Shown here in pieces: positions 13,160 through 22,218 of a stretch of DNA of 35,243 bases (position 1 is its first letter; every line of letters begins with the position of its first letter). This DNA is from a virus: IMG/VR virus record IMGVR_UViG_3300044858_002368, positions 1-35,243 of that record. One strand, 5' to 3'. The notes beneath the pieces were generated by a model. It did not search any database and had not been told where the DNA came from. It was given only the letters and a program-made list of their open reading frames with translations. The position numbers and the translations under genes were made by a program.

Positions 13160-14554
13160 TTACAGACCCCGCCTGTCAAGTTCGTCGGTAAGGGCTTTGC
13201 GCTGTGCTGGCGTCAATTTTGTGATGTCCTGCCGTAGCAGCGTGCGGTCATCCATTGAATTGAAATCAACGCCAGGCGCAAATTCTGGCCCTTTGCCGGC
13301 AACGGCATCCTCAAAGTCTGACAGGCGCGGTGCTTTGTACTTGAAGCCCTGAAGCGTGCCGTTGGCCTCGTAATAATCAACGGCGGCCTGCGTGTCGGAG
13401 TTGGCGCGGTCGATCTGGCCAAGCAGGCGCTCAACCCGCTTGATGTTTTCTGGAACGCCAAGCGCAGGATCAAAGGCGCGGGCAATAAGCGCCTCGCCTT
13501 CCTTGGCGGTAAAGGCGGCGCCAAGAACAGCCCGCAGATTGCGCTGGACAACTTCCTGAATGGTTTGCTTGACGGCCAGGGCTTCCGGCGCCGCAAACGA
13601 TTGTATGACTTCCGGCATAACCCCGATCAGTGGCCCGGTAAGCTGTTTATTGGCACGCAGCTGGCTAAGGGCGTCTTTCAATTGTGTCGCCTGCTTGGCC
13701 GCGTCAGATGCCCCGCCCGTGACGAAAGCGGCGTAAGTTTCAGCGAAAGTCTCATCAACCTTTTTCTGCCCGGCCGTCAGCGGGCGCCCTTCGGGTCCGA
13801 TATTGACCTGAACAGCAGCCGCAGGCGGCGGCAGAAGCTTCTGGCGGAATGCCTGCATATATTCCGGCGATCCCGGCGGCCCGAATGTGGCGGCATATGT
13901 CCGCGCCGTGCGGACGGTTTCGGTTTCCTTCTCCCCGCCCATGGCGCTGATGCTGGCCCACTGATCCTGAAACGCTTTCTGGTCAATCTGCATAGCGCCG
14001 CGGGCAAGGGCGGCCTGAACGAACTTGGGACCGTCTGGCGTGTCCAGCTGCCTCAGATATCCGTCAATAACGGTCGCAGCCTGTTCATCGCCAGAGTTGC
14101 GAGCGGCATCGCGCTGAATTTCAAGGTTCTTCTTTGCCGACTCAACGTCGCCCATGGCAAGCGCGGCGGTCGGCTGCATCAGGTTATTGAAATCGTTTAG
14201 CTTCTGTTCTGCGCTTCTTTGCGCCAGCGTTTCAGCGCCGAATGTTCCCAGCTTCTCGTCAACCGCCATGACTTTGGCGATCAGCTTGTTATCCAGCGTG
14301 TTGTTTTCAATGGCGTCGTAAAACTCAGCGTAAACAGCCTCGCGCTCTCTGGCGGCTGCTATCTGCTCTTGCACCTGCGCGGCTTTCGCCCTCGCCTCCT
14401 CCATCTGAAGCGCAAACAGCTGGCTTTGCTGCTCTTCCTGCCTTGCCTGCTGGGCGGCGGATCGCTCCTGTTGAAGGATCTGCGCCCCGGCGCCGTAGCC
14501 CTGAAGGGCGGCTTGGAAAGGATTGATGACGTCGAACTGGTAATTTATCGCCAT
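13160..14554 (-). CDS. Internal virion/ejection protein (P22 gp20-like position)
   Basis: A 464-aa helical protein starting MAINYQFDVINPFQAALQGY. A Gln/Ala/Glu-rich coiled coil (about 27-70, ERSAAQQARQEEQQSQLFAL) is followed by a mixed helical body. The length is close to P22 gp20 (471 aa). It lies directly between the gp7-like and gp16-like genes with no gap to the latter. Role inferred: part of the DNA ejection apparatus packaged in the head. Confidence 0.72.
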   Translation of the reverse strand: MAINYQFDVINPFQAALQGYGAGAQILQQERSAAQQARQEEQQSQLFALQMEEARAKAAQVQEQIAAAREREAVYAEFYDAIENNTLDNKLIAKVMAVDEKLGTFGAETLAQRSAEQKLNDFNNLMQPTAALAMGDVESAKKNLEIQRDAARNSGDEQAATVIDGYLRQLDTPDGPKFVQAALARGAMQIDQKAFQDQWASISAMGGEKETETVRTARTYAATFGPPGSPEYMQAFRQKLLPPPAAAVQVNIGPEGRPLTAGQKKVDETFAETYAAFVTGGASDAAKQATQLKDALSQLRANKQLTGPLIGVMPEVIQSFAAPEALAVKQTIQEVVQRNLRAVLGAAFTAKEGEALIARAFDPALGVPENIKRVERLLGQIDRANSDTQAAVDYYEANGTLQGFKYKAPRLSDFEDAVAGKGPEFAPGVDFNSMDDRTLLRQDITKLTPAQRKALTDELDRRGL

Positions 14555-14555
14555 G

Positions 14556-15395
14556 TCAGATGCCTCCTCCCGGCCTCACGGGAACGCCGGGGTAAGCAAA
14601 CGCCGATGCATCCGTGCCCGGCCCCATATACGCCAGCAGCGAGGGGTCATAGACCGACTGCGTGGCGCCGGCCATGTTGCTCGAGCCGCCAAGCCCACCA
14701 AACAGCCCGCGGCCGGCGGCGAACCCGATCGACCCGGCAATGTTGCCCCACATGTTTGCATTGGCCTGGCCTCTCGCCAGCGCCAGGTTGGCGGCGATGT
14801 CGCCACGGTTCATCGCGCCGGCTGCGAGCGCCGCGCCCTGCTGGCCGTAAAGCTGGCCCGCCTGTTGGCCGAAAGCCTGAGCCCCTGCGGCTTGTCCGGC
14901 AGCCGACGCCTGGCCAATTGCCGTCAGGCCTCCTAGGCGCTGGTATTGCTGGCTGATAAGGCTGGACAAGACTTCTGGGCGGAACTTGGCGAGCGCCGTC
15001 TGGACGTTCCCGCCCCTCAGTCCACCCGTGGCGGCTGCTGACTGAAGAATGGCCTCCTCGCCCTGCCGGGTCAGGGCTGCGAACTCAGGGCCCATTTCAA
15101 TCTGCCGGACAGCCGCCTGTTGCGCCTCGGGGCCATTGACGCCCGTCAGGTCCAGCTGCCGGGCAAGGGCGCCGCCGCCAGCCTCGACGTAGGGGCGGAA
15201 AAGCTTCTGGATCGTATCAAACTGCCGGCGCTGCTCCTCCATGGCGAGCCGTGTCGCCTCGAGCTGGGCTTGCGTGGCCTGCTCGGTAGATTGCGTCTGG
15301 GCGGCGGCTGCGGTCTTGGCGGCTGATTTCTGGGCCTTGGAGGCCATCGCCCCGCCGATTATGCTAGACCCTACTAGGGCAAGAAGATCCCACAT
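14556..15395 (-). CDS. DNA transfer/ejection protein (P22 gp7-like)
   Basis: A 279-aa protein starting MWDLLALVGSSIIGGAMASK. A short hydrophobic N-terminus precedes a helical Ala/Gln region (QTQSTEQATQAQLEATRLAM), then Gly/Ala-rich repeats (QASAAGQAAGAQAFGQQAGQ) and a Gly-rich tail. The pattern fits the gp7-like DNA transfer proteins of P22-type podoviruses. It begins the three-gene ejection block. The ATG overlaps the previous stop by one base (TGATG). Confidence 0.75.
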   Translation of the reverse strand: MWDLLALVGSSIIGGAMASKAQKSAAKTAAAAQTQSTEQATQAQLEATRLAMEEQRRQFDTIQKLFRPYVEAGGGALARQLDLTGVNGPEAQQAAVRQIEMGPEFAALTRQGEEAILQSAAATGGLRGGNVQTALAKFRPEVLSSLISQQYQRLGGLTAIGQASAAGQAAGAQAFGQQAGQLYGQQGAALAAGAMNRGDIAANLALARGQANANMWGNIAGSIGFAAGRGLFGGLGGSSNMAGATQSVYDPSLLAYMGPGTDASAFAYPGVPVRPGGGI

Positions 15396-15793
15396 CAGTC
15401 ATACCCCTCTTCCATCTCAACTTCTTCCCAGCTCTTACAGACCCTTGCCGCCCCGCAGGCGAACTGATGCTCTTCGCAATATCCCCGCGGGCCGCCGGCT
15501 TCGTCGTAGGGCGTCACTCGGATCGCCTCGAGCATGGCTTGCGTCTCGGTGCAGTTCTTCCAATACTCGCAGTTAGCGCACATCCGCCGCCGGGCTTCGT
15601 CCGGCTCGATGCTCCAGGCACGGGCTATCTGATCGTAAAAGGGTCTGTTAGAGCCCTTCGCCAAACTGGGCGCTTCGGGGCCGTAGGACCATTCTTCAAT
15701 GGTCATTTGCCTGTTGAGATCATGCTCCCGCTGCGTCAACTCGGGTTCCGGGATGCCGCCCATGAGGCCGAAAGTAAAATCCTCATACTTCAT
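15395..15793 (-). CDS. Cys-rich small virion-operon protein
   Basis: A 132-aa acidic protein starting MKYEDFTFGLMGGIPEPELT. Six cysteines in the second half (CANCEYWKNC, CEEHQFACGAARVC; Cys72, 75, 81, 106, 113, 119) suggest a zinc or iron-sulphur site. TGATG overlaps occur at both ends. The position just before the ejection genes points to a virion accessory or assembly factor. The family is not recognised with certainty. Confidence 0.7.
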   Translation of the reverse strand: MKYEDFTFGLMGGIPEPELTQREHDLNRQMTIEEWSYGPEAPSLAKGSNRPFYDQIARAWSIEPDEARRRMCANCEYWKNCTETQAMLEAIRVTPYDEAGGPRGYCEEHQFACGAARVCKSWEEVEMEEGYD

Positions 15794-16128
15794 CAGGAAA
15801 TCTCCCGGCCCGACACTCGAAGCGTTAACGTAGTTGCAGCAGACGCGATAGTGGAAATGAAGCTTCCGGCCTCGAGAACCTGCCCGACCAGCTCGGGGCA
15901 GAGGTAGGTCTCGTCGGGGACAACCGTTTTGGTGTCGATGACCAAATTCGAATTGCCAGCCGATCCGCTCACCGTGACGAGGTTGACGCTGAAAGTAGCG
16001 TTACTGGCGCCCGTGTTGGTCACCGTCGCCTTGTCGATTATGGCCTTGACCGCCGTGGCCGTGTACTGAGCCGTTTGAGTGTTTTCAAGTTGTTTCGGAG
16101 GGACGAGGACTTTAGCAATCACGGCCAT
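15793..16128 (-). CDS. Small beta-rich structural protein
   Basis: A 111-aa protein starting MAVIAKVLVPPKQLENTQTA. It is rich in Thr, Val and Ser with alternating hydrophobic pattern (TVTNTGASNATFSVNLVTVS), suggesting an Ig-like or jelly-roll beta fold. It lies 3 bases after the C1q-like gene and overlaps the Cys-rich gene by TGATG. It is probably a minor virion protein or fibre accessory; not assigned to a named family. Confidence 0.65.
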   Translation of the reverse strand: MAVIAKVLVPPKQLENTQTAQYTATAVKAIIDKATVTNTGASNATFSVNLVTVSGSAGNSNLVIDTKTVVPDETYLCPELVGQVLEAGSFISTIASAATTLTLRVSGREIS

Positions 16129-16131
16129 GGC

Positions 16132-16929
16132 TTAACCCTTGATATTGTTAGTGACGGTGACGATTGCGCTAGGCGTAGCAGGAGCCGGGGCGGCCGTCGC
16201 GAAGCTTTTGATTTGCACGCCCGTATCATCAACGCTCCATTTATACTCAACGTAATCGCCAGCTTTGAGATTAAATATAAAATTCCACGCAGCGACGTTC
16301 TCTGAGTTATTTCCTTCCAGCCTCAACCGCGTTGCGCTTTCGGCCACGGTTATTCCGTTCTTGGCGTACCACAGGTAAAATAGCCCCTTGCCGCCGGTTG
16401 TTTTGTCAATCTGGATTGAATGTTGAAAATTGTATACGCCAGCCTGGTCAACCGTAATTTGCGTGGCCGGGCTGCCCGCCAGATAGACGCCGAAGCTCAG
16501 GTCCGTATTCGAGAAACTGACCGTGTATTCAGTATTGATGACGGCCGCGTTTTGCGTGTTCAGGTCGTAAAAGCTGCCATATGAAAACCGCTTCGGCGGG
16601 TCACGCGGCGGCGCGAGCGCTAGCAGATCCACCACGTCCCCTATCTTGGACAAACTGGCCAGCGCCGACTGCGCCAGAGCCGTGGCGGCGTCAGCCTGAA
16701 CAACCCGCTGACCCAGCTCCCTGGCGATGGCGGCCAGTATCTCTGCCTGATCCTGAGCTGCACCCAGCGCCAGCGTATTGGCCTCAATGGATGCGCTTAA
16801 CGTTGCTATGTCAGATGGCGTCAGCTCACCCGCAACCCGGAACAGCCGTTCAATCGCCCTTATCGCCTCGGGGTCATCACCGACGAAGGCGGCGATCTGG
16901 TTGCGGGTTAAGGGCTTCGGATCTGCCAT
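16132..16929 (-). CDS. Tail-fibre type protein with C1q/TNF-like beta domain
   Basis: A 265-aa protein (MADPKPLTRNQIAAFVGDDP) using the ATG at 16929, which overlaps the upstream stop by TGATG; a GTG at 16932 is possible. The N-terminal 100 residues are helical with a heptad pattern, probably a trimeric stalk. The C-terminal domain (AGVYNFQHSIQIDKT; LKAGDYVEYKWSVDDTGVQI) has the layout of C1q/TNF-like jelly rolls seen at phage fibre tips. Receptor binding is the likely role (inference). Confidence 0.65.
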   Translation of the reverse strand: MADPKPLTRNQIAAFVGDDPEAIRAIERLFRVAGELTPSDIATLSASIEANTLALGAAQDQAEILAAIARELGQRVVQADAATALAQSALASLSKIGDVVDLLALAPPRDPPKRFSYGSFYDLNTQNAAVINTEYTVSFSNTDLSFGVYLAGSPATQITVDQAGVYNFQHSIQIDKTTGGKGLFYLWYAKNGITVAESATRLRLEGNNSENVAAWNFIFNLKAGDYVEYKWSVDDTGVQIKSFATAAPAPATPSAIVTVTNNIKG

Positions 16930-18332
16930 CACCAGGCCAGCGGCTCGAGCCGCGCCTCCAGACGGGCGAAGCTCAGGAAAGCATCGCTGTCACCCGTAAA
17001 GCGCTGAACCCGCCAGTTTCTGAAAGAACCCTGCTGCATCCACAAAAGTCGTTTGTTGCGCTGCCCTATAGCTCCGGCTTTGATGAACTTTTGCTGGCTG
17101 TATGTTACGCCATCATCGCTGTATTGCGTGGAAATCGTAGGATCTAGCCCAAGCGCAACCCGACCCGTCAGGGCGACCAGCTCGAGGTCATGAATGATAA
17201 CGCCGCGCCCCTCATTGTAGATGATCTGCGTCGAAAAGTTCCATCCGACCTTGGCGCCCCAGTGGGTCGATATGTTGTCAACCAGATAACCTATTAACGG
17301 AGATTGCGTGTCGCAGGTATTCCAGCGCCCGTAGGCATAAACCAGCTTGCTGGATCGATACTGACCAACACCAGTCAGACTGGATGTCAGCACATACCAG
17401 ACCGGCTGCCCGAGCGCTGCGGTTGTCACCGCGTCATAGACAAGGGTCTTGTCCGGCAGATGGATAAGAAGCTGGCGGTGGTCCCTGTCGGTGCGGGTCT
17501 CCATGAACGCCAGCGCCAGCTGCGCCTCGGTGTACTCAGACAGAAGAATATCAATCTCGCGCGTGCTGATCTTGACCGAATTGCCATTGACCCCCAGCCA
17601 GACCGCAATCCCCTCGCCCATGCCGCCGCCAATAAACGCGATCTGGTCGATAAAGGCGCAGTTGGCGTTGACGCCCACAGACCCCCGCGTGATCTGGGCG
17701 CCTTGTATCCGCTCAAAGGGAAAGCCAGTGGTTCCTACGTTCTGAAAGACTTCGATCGTGTGGCGGTTGACCGCGTAAACTTCGTTCCGAAGCTTGATAA
17801 GCCCCACCACCGGGTCAGGGTCGATCTCTGAAGAGCCGTACTTGAGCGGGTCCACAGCGAACGGGTTGTTCAGCTCGGTGATGACGAGAAACTCGCCATC
17901 GGTCGTCATGAAATACCCGTCAACCCACACCACATCTACCACGGTCCCGAGGTCAGGGTCGGTTACCTGCGTGAGCGTCGCTCCATCATACAGATACAGC
18001 TTTCCGTCACCGGCTATCGCCAGATAGTCAAAACTGTAGACCATGATAACGCGGTCACTTCCGGTAATGGTTCCAATCGTCGTCACCACGCCGGTTGCGC
18101 TGATGCTAACCAGGCTTGTGCCCATGACGCGGTAAAGAATGTTATTCCACTCAATGCCGCCGCGATCGAGGCCCGGCCCGGTGCCCTGCTGCACGATCCC
18201 ATCCGCCGGCCGCAAGTAACCCGAGCTGATCCCCTGCGGCTGGGCCACGGGAACCATATTGACGGGGTAGCTGACACGAAAGTCAGCATTCCCGTCACTG
18301 TAGGCGCCCGAGAGGATGGGGATTTGGGTCAT
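16929..18332 (-). CDS. Packaged-DNA stabilisation / tail hub protein (P22 gp10-like)
   Basis: A 467-aa protein, close to the 472 aa of P22 gp10, starting MTQIPILSGAYSDGNADFRV. The NPVNM-like opening (SYPVNMVPVAQPQGISSGYL) and the repeated short beta blades (DYLAIAGDGKLYLYDG; GYFMTTDGEFLVITELN) are typical of this beta-propeller family. In P22 it forms the hexameric hub under gp4 that seals the packaged head and carries the needle and spikes. No obvious needle (gp26) gene follows. Confidence 0.85.
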   Translation of the reverse strand: MTQIPILSGAYSDGNADFRVSYPVNMVPVAQPQGISSGYLRPADGIVQQGTGPGLDRGGIEWNNILYRVMGTSLVSISATGVVTTIGTITGSDRVIMVYSFDYLAIAGDGKLYLYDGATLTQVTDPDLGTVVDVVWVDGYFMTTDGEFLVITELNNPFAVDPLKYGSSEIDPDPVVGLIKLRNEVYAVNRHTIEVFQNVGTTGFPFERIQGAQITRGSVGVNANCAFIDQIAFIGGGMGEGIAVWLGVNGNSVKISTREIDILLSEYTEAQLALAFMETRTDRDHRQLLIHLPDKTLVYDAVTTAALGQPVWYVLTSSLTGVGQYRSSKLVYAYGRWNTCDTQSPLIGYLVDNISTHWGAKVGWNFSTQIIYNEGRGVIIHDLELVALTGRVALGLDPTISTQYSDDGVTYSQQKFIKAGAIGQRNKRLLWMQQGSFRNWRVQRFTGDSDAFLSFARLEARLEPLAW

Positions 18333-18335
18333 TCT

Positions 18336-20219
18336 TTAGAACGAAACACCTAAATTGCTGACGATTATTTCCGCCCGGCCATCGCTGAGTATCCGCTTGA
18401 CGTGGCCAACAGCACGCAGCTTGTCTTCAATAGTCGCCGCGCTGCGTTGAATAACCTGTCCTTCAATCCCCCCGCTGGCGGTGCGCGCAGGAACAATGCA
18501 ATCGCCTGGCGAAGCGCCATAGACATTCACAGGCACCTTTCCGCAATAGGCTATGCGATCAACGCGCTGGCGGCGCTCTTCCGACTTTGCAAGGCGCTCC
18601 TGCTCGCTGGCGCGATGCAAAGCCATCGCGGCGTTATAGACTTCCATTTCACGCGCATGGCGATCTTGGTCAGCCTGCCATTCACGCAATTCGCGCTGAT
18701 ATGTGGCGTCTATCGTCGCCATCAGCTCGTTACGCTCCTGATGCGCTTTTGCTTCCAGAACGCTTATTTCTGAAACCGTCTTACCTTCAGCTTTCCAGGC
18801 TGCGCGCATCGCCTCCAATTCATCATCCGTAAGCGTTGCGTCGCGGATGGTGTTGGCGCGTACCGGATGCGGCAAGGGATCATTTGGCGCGACAGGCGGG
18901 TCATTTGGAACCCCACCAGCATCCCAATTGTCACCGCCTACATAGCTTGGGTTTGTTGATTTGACGGCAAATGAAATCGCCTCGTCATACTTATCTGTCA
19001 GAAGCCCGTTGGCATCAAAGCCGACAATGTCGCCCTTGGCGAAAATTCCGCAGGTATCAGACTTTGTTTCGTATTCCGCGTAATCCGTGCCGCTGGCGTT
19101 AATGGTTCCGCCCGCGTTGATGGATCGTGAGGTTGAGCTGTTCTTGTTGACGCGAATGGCGGCCCCAGCGGTGTTGCCAAGATCGGCCCCTGAAGTTGTA
19201 TAAAAAACAACAGACTGCTCGCCGCCCGCTTTTCTTGGGACAAAAAACTGCACGTTTTCTGTGGAGGTTGGAGCAGTTACATAAAGCGTATCGCCAGGGT
19301 TGATGAAGAAATTGTTAGACGTGTCTCCAAACATGGCAACTGGATTGCTGGTTCCGTTTGACCATTTTGCCACTTGCGCCCGGTTGAGCAGAACCGCTGC
19401 GTTGGAAAAAGACCCCTGACTAAGATCCAAACCTGTAGAGCACGACGCGCCGGACAAAGCGCCGAATAACGTGCCGCCAGACGCGACGCTTTTGATAAGA
19501 ACGCCATTGCTCCATGTTCCGGCTGTGCCAGCCGCCTCAATCTGAATAGCCGCGCCGACACTTGTGGCGTGAAACACGTTCAGGAATATTCCGCCGCCGG
19601 TGCCCGACGAGGTGGACGTTGTGGAATACTGAACGTCAAATTCAGCACCGACAGCTTTCACATTTGTCAGCGTTCCGGGAGCAAGGGCAATGCCGTTGTA
19701 GGCAAAAACCGTTCGTCCATTTGTATTGGCGCGAGCAATCGCCATGTTCGCGACAATATCGGTGTTCGATCCGTTGTTGATTGCGTAATCCAAACCCGCA
19801 ACGGATGGGCTCAGATTGGAAACGGATACCGGCGTGTTAGCTGCCGTAAATTCTTTTACCCGAGCGTTTCCAAAGTAGACTTTTTCGCTCCAGAGACCGC
19901 CAAGTTCTGTCACGTCCAGAACATCAGACGCTTGCCGGGCGAACTCAACAGCGGCCACAGACGCCGTGGTGGCCGTTGCCTGGCGCTGCTCCCATTCAAT
20001 CACCGCGCCGTTTAGCGCGCCCGTCCAAGTTGCGCCTTTGTGAGCGTAAACGCGCAGGCCGGGCACAGACAGAGTTCCAAAAGCATAGGAACCTGGCGGG
20101 ATGATTAGCGGCTTGTTGTTGGCAAGACAGAAAGCTGCCGCAGCAGCGGGCGTTGCCGCAGCCGTTACATCAAAGCCCAGCGAATTAAGTAACTGGACGT
20201 TCTCGCGGGCTTTGCTCAT
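18336..20219 (-). CDS. Tailspike/fibre with C-terminal Peptidase_G2-like domain and helical insertion
   Basis: A 627-aa protein. The N-terminus (MSKARENVQLLNSLGFDVTA, then PLIIPPGSYAF) resembles the opening of pectate-lyase-type tailspikes. The middle is a Ser/Thr/Gly-rich beta region. From about residue 375 a module runs DYAEYETKSD, GDIVGFDANG, AVKSTNPSYVGGDNWDAG and, about 110 residues later, RIAYCGKVPVNVYGASPGDC. This resembles the Peptidase_G2 intramolecular chaperone domain, including its SxNPSxxGxxxW motif. The stretch between is a charged coiled coil (MRAAWKAEGKTVSEISVLEA to EERRQRV). It likely aids trimer folding; whether it self-cleaves is unknown. Confidence 0.72.
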   Translation of the reverse strand: MSKARENVQLLNSLGFDVTAAATPAAAAAFCLANNKPLIIPPGSYAFGTLSVPGLRVYAHKGATWTGALNGAVIEWEQRQATATTASVAAVEFARQASDVLDVTELGGLWSEKVYFGNARVKEFTAANTPVSVSNLSPSVAGLDYAINNGSNTDIVANMAIARANTNGRTVFAYNGIALAPGTLTNVKAVGAEFDVQYSTTSTSSGTGGGIFLNVFHATSVGAAIQIEAAGTAGTWSNGVLIKSVASGGTLFGALSGASCSTGLDLSQGSFSNAAVLLNRAQVAKWSNGTSNPVAMFGDTSNNFFINPGDTLYVTAPTSTENVQFFVPRKAGGEQSVVFYTTSGADLGNTAGAAIRVNKNSSTSRSINAGGTINASGTDYAEYETKSDTCGIFAKGDIVGFDANGLLTDKYDEAISFAVKSTNPSYVGGDNWDAGGVPNDPPVAPNDPLPHPVRANTIRDATLTDDELEAMRAAWKAEGKTVSEISVLEAKAHQERNELMATIDATYQRELREWQADQDRHAREMEVYNAAMALHRASEQERLAKSEERRQRVDRIAYCGKVPVNVYGASPGDCIVPARTASGGIEGQVIQRSAATIEDKLRAVGHVKRILSDGRAEIIVSNLGVSF

Positions 20220-20221
20220 CG

Positions 20222-20377
20222 TTATTCCTGCTCTTCTTTGGGCTTGGCCGCTGCCTTCACCGCCTGCATCAAGCCGGCAACGTCATCCTCAAACGCGCGG
20301 ATGCCGACTTGCTTGATGGCCACGTCAAGCAGCCCGACAAGCGCCTGGAATTGCGCGGGTGTGAGGTGAAGGGTCAT
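20222..20377 (-). CDS. 51-aa helical protein of the tail-fibre block
   Basis: The frame starts MTLHLTPAQFQALVGLLDVA and ends AVKAAAKPKEEQE. Its ATG overlaps the upstream TAA by one base and it ends 2 bases before the tailspike ATG. Amphipathic helix, no membrane segment. Short genes in this place are often fibre assembly factors or virion accessories; family not recognised. Confidence 0.7.
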   Translation of the reverse strand: MTLHLTPAQFQALVGLLDVAIKQVGIRAFEDDVAGLMQAVKAAAKPKEEQE

Positions 20378-20577
20378 TAGGCTGGCTCCGTGGCAGGCAG
20401 GCTGGCGTTAAAAGCATCGCAAGCAGCCTGAATGCCGTCCTCCTTGGAAGCGGCGTTGTACTGGGATTGATAGCTCTCTGCCGCGCGATTGAGGATGAAA
20501 GCTAGGTACTGCTCTTTCGTGAGCGGTCCGGTGGGTTGGGGGTAGACGCCGGGGGTGATGTTGATGGTGTAGGTCAT
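20377..20577 (-). CDS. 66-aa hypothetical protein of the tail-fibre block
   Basis: Starts MTYTINITPGVYPQPTGPLT and continues with a helix (EQYLAFILNRAAESYQSQYN). It is coupled to the next gene by TAATG. Soluble; function unknown, probably an accessory to the neighbouring fibres. Confidence 0.68.
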   Translation of the reverse strand: MTYTINITPGVYPQPTGPLTKEQYLAFILNRAAESYQSQYNAASKEDGIQAACDAFNASLPATEPA

Positions 20578-20592
20578 GAATGTGTTTCCTTA

Positions 20593-21219
20593 TTATGTGT
20601 CGGTAACAATGGTTTTGATGGTGCCGTCACCGAAAATAATCTTGAGGTCACCGTCAGCGGTATCAACGTAAATCTTCGCCAGTCCTGCTGTTGCCGATGG
20701 AGCCGTTACACCGTCCGCCAAAATGTATGCCGTACCAGCGTAAAAGTTTCTGACGGCATTGCTTGCGCTTCCAACGTCGTTTCCATTGTTGGCATTCGGG
20801 ATAAACTGCCCGCCCCCATCAAAACGCCAAACATCAAAACTGGAAATATTGAATTGAATTATTGAACCGACAACATTGACCTGTCTGAAACTGCCAGTTC
20901 CGGCCTTTTGCACACCCAATGTCAAAGCGTTTCCAGACCACGACATAACGCCGCGCTCATAGTTCGACGCATCCGTGTATGTGTTGTAAACACGAAAAAC
21001 CTGCGCGTTTGTGCTGTTGCGAACTTCAAGGACGTTAGAAAGTCCTGTGATACTGCCAGTTTTTGAAATGCTGAACTGGCTAGTGCTTCCCACCTGCAAA
21101 TCCAGCAACAGCGAGCCTGCGGCGGAGGCGGTGTCGGTGACTGAAAGTCCGATGCCCGTAAAGGTCGTACCTGCGGAGTTCCAGGTATCAACCATCGAGA
21201 AAATGTTCTGCGTGGTCAT
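20593..21219 (-). CDS. Tail fibre protein
   Basis: A 208-aa beta-rich protein starting MTTQNIFSMVDTWNSAGTTF. Ser/Thr/Gly-rich repeats such as SQFSISKTGSITGLSNVLEV and FDGGGQFIPNANNGNDVGSA are typical of trimeric tail fibres, as is the C-terminal YVDTADGDLKIIFGDGTIK. No catalytic site. It follows the HNH gene with an ATGA overlap. Confidence 0.72.
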   Translation of the reverse strand: MTTQNIFSMVDTWNSAGTTFTGIGLSVTDTASAAGSLLLDLQVGSTSQFSISKTGSITGLSNVLEVRNSTNAQVFRVYNTYTDASNYERGVMSWSGNALTLGVQKAGTGSFRQVNVVGSIIQFNISSFDVWRFDGGGQFIPNANNGNDVGSASNAVRNFYAGTAYILADGVTAPSATAGLAKIYVDTADGDLKIIFGDGTIKTIVTDT

Positions 21220-21773
21220 GACGGCATTCCTGAAGAGCGACCGTGATTAGCGTGAAAACCGTTTTCGGCTTCAGCAACTCTGCGAGCACGAATTGCTTCA
21301 TCTAGCGTATCGAACACGCCAACATGGCGGCTCAATCCATCGTAATGGATGCGCGCGACCCATCGTCCGGTTCGCTTGTCTTGCGTGACGCCGTTATAGG
21401 GCGCTGTCGTCTTTCTTTTGCGAGCAATGTTGCGATGGTTCAGAACCTCAGGAACGTCTCGCAAATTCTCAATGCGATTGTTCTCTCTGTTTCCGTCAAT
21501 GTGGTCGATTTGGTGTTGCGGCCATTCGCCGTTTACGAAGGCCCAAACAGCGCGATGGGCCAGTATCTGACGATTGAGAATTGTGCCCTTTAGGTATCCG
21601 GCTTCCATTTTGGCGGTTAACGCCTGCTGCCCCGCAAATCTCATATTCCAACGATGCTGAGAACACTTGCAAGTAAACATGCTGACGGGACGCGGAAGCC
21701 AATAAAGAAAACCTGTTTCGGGTTCGTAGCGAAGAAGCTTTCTTAATTCCAAGGCGTCAAATGGCGTACTCAT
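21216..21773 (-). CDS. HNH homing endonuclease with AP2 DNA-binding domain
   Basis: A 185-aa protein. The HNH core is AHRAVWAFVNGEWPQHQIDH followed by IDGNRENNRIENLRDV, with the central His/Asn pair and metal-binding ends. The C-terminal third (APYNGVTQDKRTGRWVARIH; GVFDTLDEAIRARRVAE) is an AP2/ERF-type DNA-binding domain. It is free-standing between tail-fibre genes with ATGA overlaps on both sides and is more AT-rich than its surroundings, so probably a mobile gene. Function: site-specific nicking or cutting that spreads the gene. Confidence 0.88.
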   Translation of the reverse strand: MSTPFDALELRKLLRYEPETGFLYWLPRPVSMFTCKCSQHRWNMRFAGQQALTAKMEAGYLKGTILNRQILAHRAVWAFVNGEWPQHQIDHIDGNRENNRIENLRDVPEVLNHRNIARKRKTTAPYNGVTQDKRTGRWVARIHYDGLSRHVGVFDTLDEAIRARRVAEAENGFHANHGRSSGMPS

Positions 21774-21913
21774 CCCGGAACCCTCGCAATCACAAGAGAC
21801 CCGTCGCGGGTCTGGATATAGTCACCCGAGCGCGTCAGGATTTCGCGCTGAAGCGTTATGCCGGTGGAGCTGGCCCGCATCCGGCTGCGAAAACGTGAGC
21901 GCCCGAGCTGCAT
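21770..21913 (-). CDS. 47-aa small virion-operon protein
   Basis: The frame starts MQLGRSRFRSRMRASSTGIT and ends DGSLVIARVPG. Its ATG overlaps the upstream stop by TGATG, and its stop overlaps the HNH ATG by ATGA. A basic N-terminus and a short beta C-terminus are visible. Probably a small connector or fibre accessory; family not recognised. Confidence 0.68.
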   Translation of the reverse strand: MQLGRSRFRSRMRASSTGITLQREILTRSGDYIQTRDGSLVIARVPG

Positions 21914-22215
21914 CAGATCCCCTCGCCCTGAATGATGTGAAGGGACGTACTATCACCAGCGCCGCAGACAGCCGCAAACTTGTCGTCATCGTAGTTCTTA
22001 GACAAAGAAACCTGCGAGAGCGGAAGGACCGGGTAATCCGCAGCCGTGGCGGTCAGCGTTCCGTTGCCCGTGCGAACATAACAGACATCCGCGCCAAGGT
22101 TCGTAAGCGTCAGCGCCCAGTTGTTCTTGCCGAACGTGACTTCCTGGCTGGTCGCGGTGACGCTCAGCGTCTGCCCGGAGCCGTACTTAGGCCCAAATGT
22201 GCGGTCGAGTTCCAT
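21913..22215 (-). CDS. 100-aa beta-rich structural protein
   Basis: Starts MELDRTFGPKYGSGQTLSVT and alternates Thr/Ser/Val strands (ATSQEVTFGKNNWALTLTNL; VCYVRTGNGTLTATAADYPV). It looks like a small beta-sandwich virion protein, comparable in style to the 111-aa product at 15793-16128. No catalytic motif; likely a head-tail or fibre component. Confidence 0.65.
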   Translation of the reverse strand: MELDRTFGPKYGSGQTLSVTATSQEVTFGKNNWALTLTNLGADVCYVRTGNGTLTATAADYPVLPLSQVSLSKNYDDDKFAAVCGAGDSTSLHIIQGEGI

Positions 22216-22218
22216 TGC

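Noticed and set aside
15781-15800. A second CTGATGA-like hammerhead core on the minus strand
   Set aside because: It is formed by a TGATG start-stop overlap; no GAAA, GUC or flanking stems are in place.
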